Shown in pieces: positions 61,486 through 64,000 of a DNA stretch of 64,000 nt. The DNA is from Shewanella sp. MBTL60-112-B2 (lineage in GTDB: Bacteria > Pseudomonadota > Gammaproteobacteria > Enterobacterales > Shewanellaceae), in contig NZ_BPFA01000024.1 in NCBI RefSeq assembly GCF_019655055.1, positions 1 through 64,000 of the forward strand, written 5' to 3'. Within the stretch, counting starts at the first letter, position 1; every line of letters begins with the position of its first letter. The notes beneath the pieces were generated by a model, which did no database searches, was not told where the DNA came from, and saw nothing but the letters and a program-made list of their open reading frames with translations. A program made the translations under genes and the position numbers.

Positions 61486-62684
61486 TGGGCTTAAAACAGT
61501 TTTTCGAAAATATTGAGCCGCAGTTTGAAAAAGGCGGCAAATATGAGAAGTTTTATGCGCTTTTTGAAGCCGCATATACTGTCTTTTACACGCCAGGTCA
61601 TGTGAACAAGGGTCGTACCCATGTTCGTGATAATCTGGACCTAAAACGTATGATGATTACGGTTTGGGCTTGTGCGTTCCCTGCAATGTTTGTAGGTATG
61701 TACAACGTAGGTTTACAAGCGCAAGATGCGTTAGTCGCTGGTTTTGCAGCTCCTGACACATGGCAAGTCGCTCTTTTCGGTATGTTTGGTACTGAATTGA
61801 CTGCAAATTCGGGTATCGCCGCATTAATGTGGTACGGCGCCTGTTGGTTCTTACCTATATATGCGGTGACATTCGCTGTCGGTGGTATATGGGAAGTGCT
61901 ATTTGCATCAGTACGCGGGCATGAAGTTAACGAAGGTTTCTTTGTTACCTCAATCCTTTTCGCATTAACACTACCGGCAACGATTCCGCTTTGGATGGTT
62001 GCTTTAGGTATTACCTTTGGTGTGGTCGTTGCGAAAGAGATCTTTGGTGGTACAGGTCGTAACTTCTTAAACCCTGCACTTGCTGGTCGCGCATTCCTAT
62101 TCTTCGCATATCCGCTAAGTATGTCTGGTGACACCACTTGGGTTGTGGCTGACGGTTTCTCTGGTGCAACTGCACTGAGTCAAGCGGCGCAAGGCACTTT
62201 AGAATACGGTTTAACTACTGACTGGTGGAACGCTTTCTTTGGTTTCATTCCAGGTTCTGTGGGTGAAGTATCGACTCTTGCTATCTTGATTGGTGGCGCA
62301 GTTATCATTTATACCCGTATCGCTTCATGGCGTATCGTTGGTGGTGTGATGGTCGGTATGATTGCCGTTTCTTACCTACTTAACTTTATCGGTAGTGACA
62401 CGAACCCAATGTTTGCAATGCCTTGGTACTGGCACCTTGTATTAGGTGGCTTTGCGTTCGGTATGATGTTTATGGCGACAGACCCTGTATCAGCGTCTTT
62501 CACTAATAACGCAAAGTGGGGCTACGGTATTCTTATCGGTGCTATGGCAGTATTCATTCGCGTTATCAACCCAGCTTTCCCTGAAGGCATGATGTTGGCT
62601 ATCTTGTTCGCGAATCTATTTGCTCCATTATTTGACCATTTCGTGGTTCAGTCGAATATCAAGCGGAGGATTGCACGTGGCTAG
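61485..62684 (+). CDS. nqrB: Na+-NQR subunit B
   Basis: 399 residues, ~10 membrane helices. Covalent FMN site SGAT at residues 226-229 (FSGATALSQ), with Thr the attachment residue. GGTGRNFLNPALAGRAFLFFAYP (~188-210) is a family signature. Carries the riboflavin and part of the Na+ path. Overlaps nqrC by 8 bases. Confidence 0.98.
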   Translation: MGLKQFFENIEPQFEKGGKYEKFYALFEAAYTVFYTPGHVNKGRTHVRDNLDLKRMMITVWACAFPAMFVGMYNVGLQAQDALVAGFAAPDTWQVALFGMFGTELTANSGIAALMWYGACWFLPIYAVTFAVGGIWEVLFASVRGHEVNEGFFVTSILFALTLPATIPLWMVALGITFGVVVAKEIFGGTGRNFLNPALAGRAFLFFAYPLSMSGDTTWVVADGFSGATALSQAAQGTLEYGLTTDWWNAFFGFIPGSVGEVSTLAILIGGAVIIYTRIASWRIVGGVMVGMIAVSYLLNFIGSDTNPMFAMPWYWHLVLGGFAFGMMFMATDPVSASFTNNAKWGYGILIGAMAVFIRVINPAFPEGMMLAILFANLFAPLFDHFVVQSNIKRRIARG

Positions 62685-63471
62685 TAATAAAGATTCTTTC
62701 GGTAGAACACTATTTGTTGTTGTTGGCTTGTGTTTCATCTGCTCTATGTTCGTTTCGACGGCAGCAGTATTATTGAAGCCTACCCAACAAGAAAACAAAC
62801 TACTCGATAAGCAAAAGTACATTCTTGAAGCTGCAGGACTTATCAACCCTCGCGAAGGTAAAGTTGAGAAGTCTCAAGTCTTGGCTACATACGACAAGTA
62901 TGTTGAAGCTAAGTTAGTCGACCTTAAAACCGGTGACTTTGTAGAAGGTGATGCCAACACGTTTGATGCTGATAAAGCAGCGCGTACTCCAGCAACGTCT
63001 TTTGTACCGAAGAACGACATTGCATCAGTTAAGCGCGTAGCAAATGAAGCAGTTGTTTATCTAGTACATGATGACAACAAGCAGCTACAAACTGTGATTA
63101 TTCCTATTAAAGGTTATGGTTTGTGGTCAACTATGTATGCTTTCTTAGCGGTTGAGCCTGACTTGAATACTATTCGCAGCTTAGTTTATTACGACTTCAC
63201 TGGCTCAGGTGAGACACCTGGTCTTGGTGGTGAAGTTCAAAATCCTCAATGGATTGCTAAGTGGACTGGTAAAAAGCTTTATAACGACAAGGGTGAGCTT
63301 GCAATTAGTGTAACTAAAAACCCTGCAGTTGCGGCATCACCATACGGTGTTGATGCACTGTCAGGTGCAACGCTTACCGGTAATGGTGTACAGCACTCAC
63401 TTGATTTTTGGTTAGGTGAGGAAGGTTTTGCTCGCTTTATCGAAAAGGCTCGCAATGGAGGGCTTAGCTAA
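62677..63471 (+). CDS. nqrC: Na+-NQR subunit C
   Basis: 264 residues from GTG at 62677-62679, with GGAGG seven bases upstream. One N-terminal membrane helix (~10-32), a periplasmic flavoprotein domain, and the covalent FMN motif SGAT at 229-232 (DALSGATLTGNGV). GSGETPGLGGEV (~176-187) is also conserved. Its stop shares a base with nqrD. Confidence 0.98.
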   Translation: MASNKDSFGRTLFVVVGLCFICSMFVSTAAVLLKPTQQENKLLDKQKYILEAAGLINPREGKVEKSQVLATYDKYVEAKLVDLKTGDFVEGDANTFDADKAARTPATSFVPKNDIASVKRVANEAVVYLVHDDNKQLQTVIIPIKGYGLWSTMYAFLAVEPDLNTIRSLVYYDFTGSGETPGLGGEVQNPQWIAKWTGKKLYNDKGELAISVTKNPAVAASPYGVDALSGATLTGNGVQHSLDFWLGEEGFARFIEKARNGGLS

Positions 63472-64000
63472 TGGCTGATGCTAAAGAACTTAAATCGGTT
63501 CTAATTGGACCTATTGTCAGCAACAACCCAATTGCTCTGCAAATCTTGGGTGTATGTAGTGCCTTGGCTGTAACCAGTAAGATGGAAACAGCATTGGTAA
63601 TGACGATTGCGCTTACAGCGGTATGTGCCTTATCGAATCTATTTATTTCATTGATTCGTAATCACATTCCAAGCAGCGTACGTATTATCGTGCAGATGAC
63701 GATTATTGCGTCTCTAGTAATCGTGGTTGACCAAGTACTACAAGCTTACGCTTACGATGTTGCTAAGCAGCTATCGGTATTCGTTGGTTTGATTATTACT
63801 AACTGTATCGTAATGGGCCGTGCAGAGGCTTACGCGATGAAGACTCCTCCTATGATGAGCTTCATGGACGGTATCGGTAATGGTCTAGGCTACGGTGCAA
63901 TCTTGTTGTCAGTTGGCTTCGTACGTGAATTGTTTGGTAATGGTTCATTATTCGGCATTGAAATCCTAAGCAAGATTTCAGACGGTGGCTGGTATCAGCC
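63471..64000 (+). CDS. nqrD: Na+-NQR subunit D (partial, cut by window end)
   Basis: Starts ATG (MADAKELKSVLIGPIVSNNPIALQ) at the TAATG junction with nqrC. 176 codons are visible, with ~5-6 membrane helices and NCIVMGRAEAYAMKTPPMMSFMDGIGNGLGYG, the NqrD/RnfE signature. A Cys-bearing loop (NCIVMGR) belongs to the interior [2Fe-2S] site shared with NqrE. The gene runs on past position 64000. Confidence 0.97.
   Translation, partial: MADAKELKSVLIGPIVSNNPIALQILGVCSALAVTSKMETALVMTIALTAVCALSNLFISLIRNHIPSSVRIIVQMTIIASLVIVVDQVLQAYAYDVAKQLSVFVGLIITNCIVMGRAEAYAMKTPPMMSFMDGIGNGLGYGAILLSVGFVRELFGNGSLFGIEILSKISDGGWYQ

Noticed and set aside
61598..62137. 179-codon minus-strand ORF opposite nqrB
   Set aside because: It is antisense to a strongly supported gene, without RBS; such mirrors are common over long membrane-protein genes.

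Overview
The window looks like a chromosomal segment of a marine gammaproteobacterium, most likely Shewanella. This is inferred from gene order and protein character, not from a database search. Nearly all of it is housekeeping DNA in conserved blocks: leuS-lptE-holA-nadD-rsfS-rlmH-mrdA-rodA-mltB-rlpA-dacA-ybeD-lipB-lipA, miaB/ubiF with ybeZ-ybeY-corC-lnt, lolB-ispE-prs divergent from hemA-prfA-prmC, sirB2-sirB1...kdsA, yajG near ampG, luxS, and the start of nqrABCDEF.

Layout. 1-413: end of an rRNA operon (23S 3' end, 5S, terminator). 414-941: gene-free apart from a decayed IS630-type transposase remnant. 942-2451: a secreted GH16-like protein and two tandem tRNA-Trp units, each with its own promoter and terminator. 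2576-3360: holD-rimI. 3453-17444 (minus): lipoate, peptidoglycan elongation, ribosome maturation, NAD and LPS-transport genes, ending at leuS. 17565-24240: a zinc-ribbon protein (+), then lnt-corC-ybeY-ybeZ, miaB and a small exported protein (-). 24549-27741 (+): ubiF, pth, ychF. 28160-29880: a 13-tRNA array (3 Met, 5 Leu, 5 Gln) built from repeated units, plus a broken tRNA-Leu relic. 30016-31217: two paralogous small secreted proteins, the first split by a 263-bp MITE-like element. 31295-33817 (-): prs, ispE, lolB. 34087-41611 (mostly +): hemA-prfA-prmC, a GNAT gene (-), sirB2-sirB1, a DUF819 membrane protein, kdsA. 41829-51471: transporters (AbgT family, DMT family, NSS MetP with its 34-residue partner MetS, AmpG), a PAP2 phosphatase, a ketopantoate-reductase-like protein, a VanZ-like protein, yajQ and small membrane or unknown genes. 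51587-58545: cyclophilin, YajG, outer-membrane barrel, DUF2804, fatty acid hydroxylase, rlmG, AlkB-like, BolA-like. 58925-64000: luxS, a 0.7-kb gene-free leader, and nqrA-nqrD (nqrD cut by the window edge).

How the genes work together: the long minus-strand cluster joins cell elongation (PBP2, RodA, MltB, RlpA, DacA) with outer-membrane assembly (LptE; Lnt and LolB lie elsewhere in the window), late ribosome maturation (RsfS, RlmH, YbeY) and lipoylation. The hemA block joins tetrapyrrole synthesis with translation termination (PrfA, PrmC). Na+-NQR, a Na+-coupled NSS transporter and probably an ion-coupled AbgT carrier suggest a sodium-based marine energetics.

I found no defence island, prophage, CRISPR array or biosynthetic cluster, and I do not claim a new multi-gene system. 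The points most worth checking are the MITE that splits a secreted-protein gene and whose precise removal restores the frame, a G9 tract inside metS, the expanded Met/Leu/Gln tRNA array with its relic, and several unexplained perfect inverted repeats (5118-5153, 27894-27909, 33997-34031).
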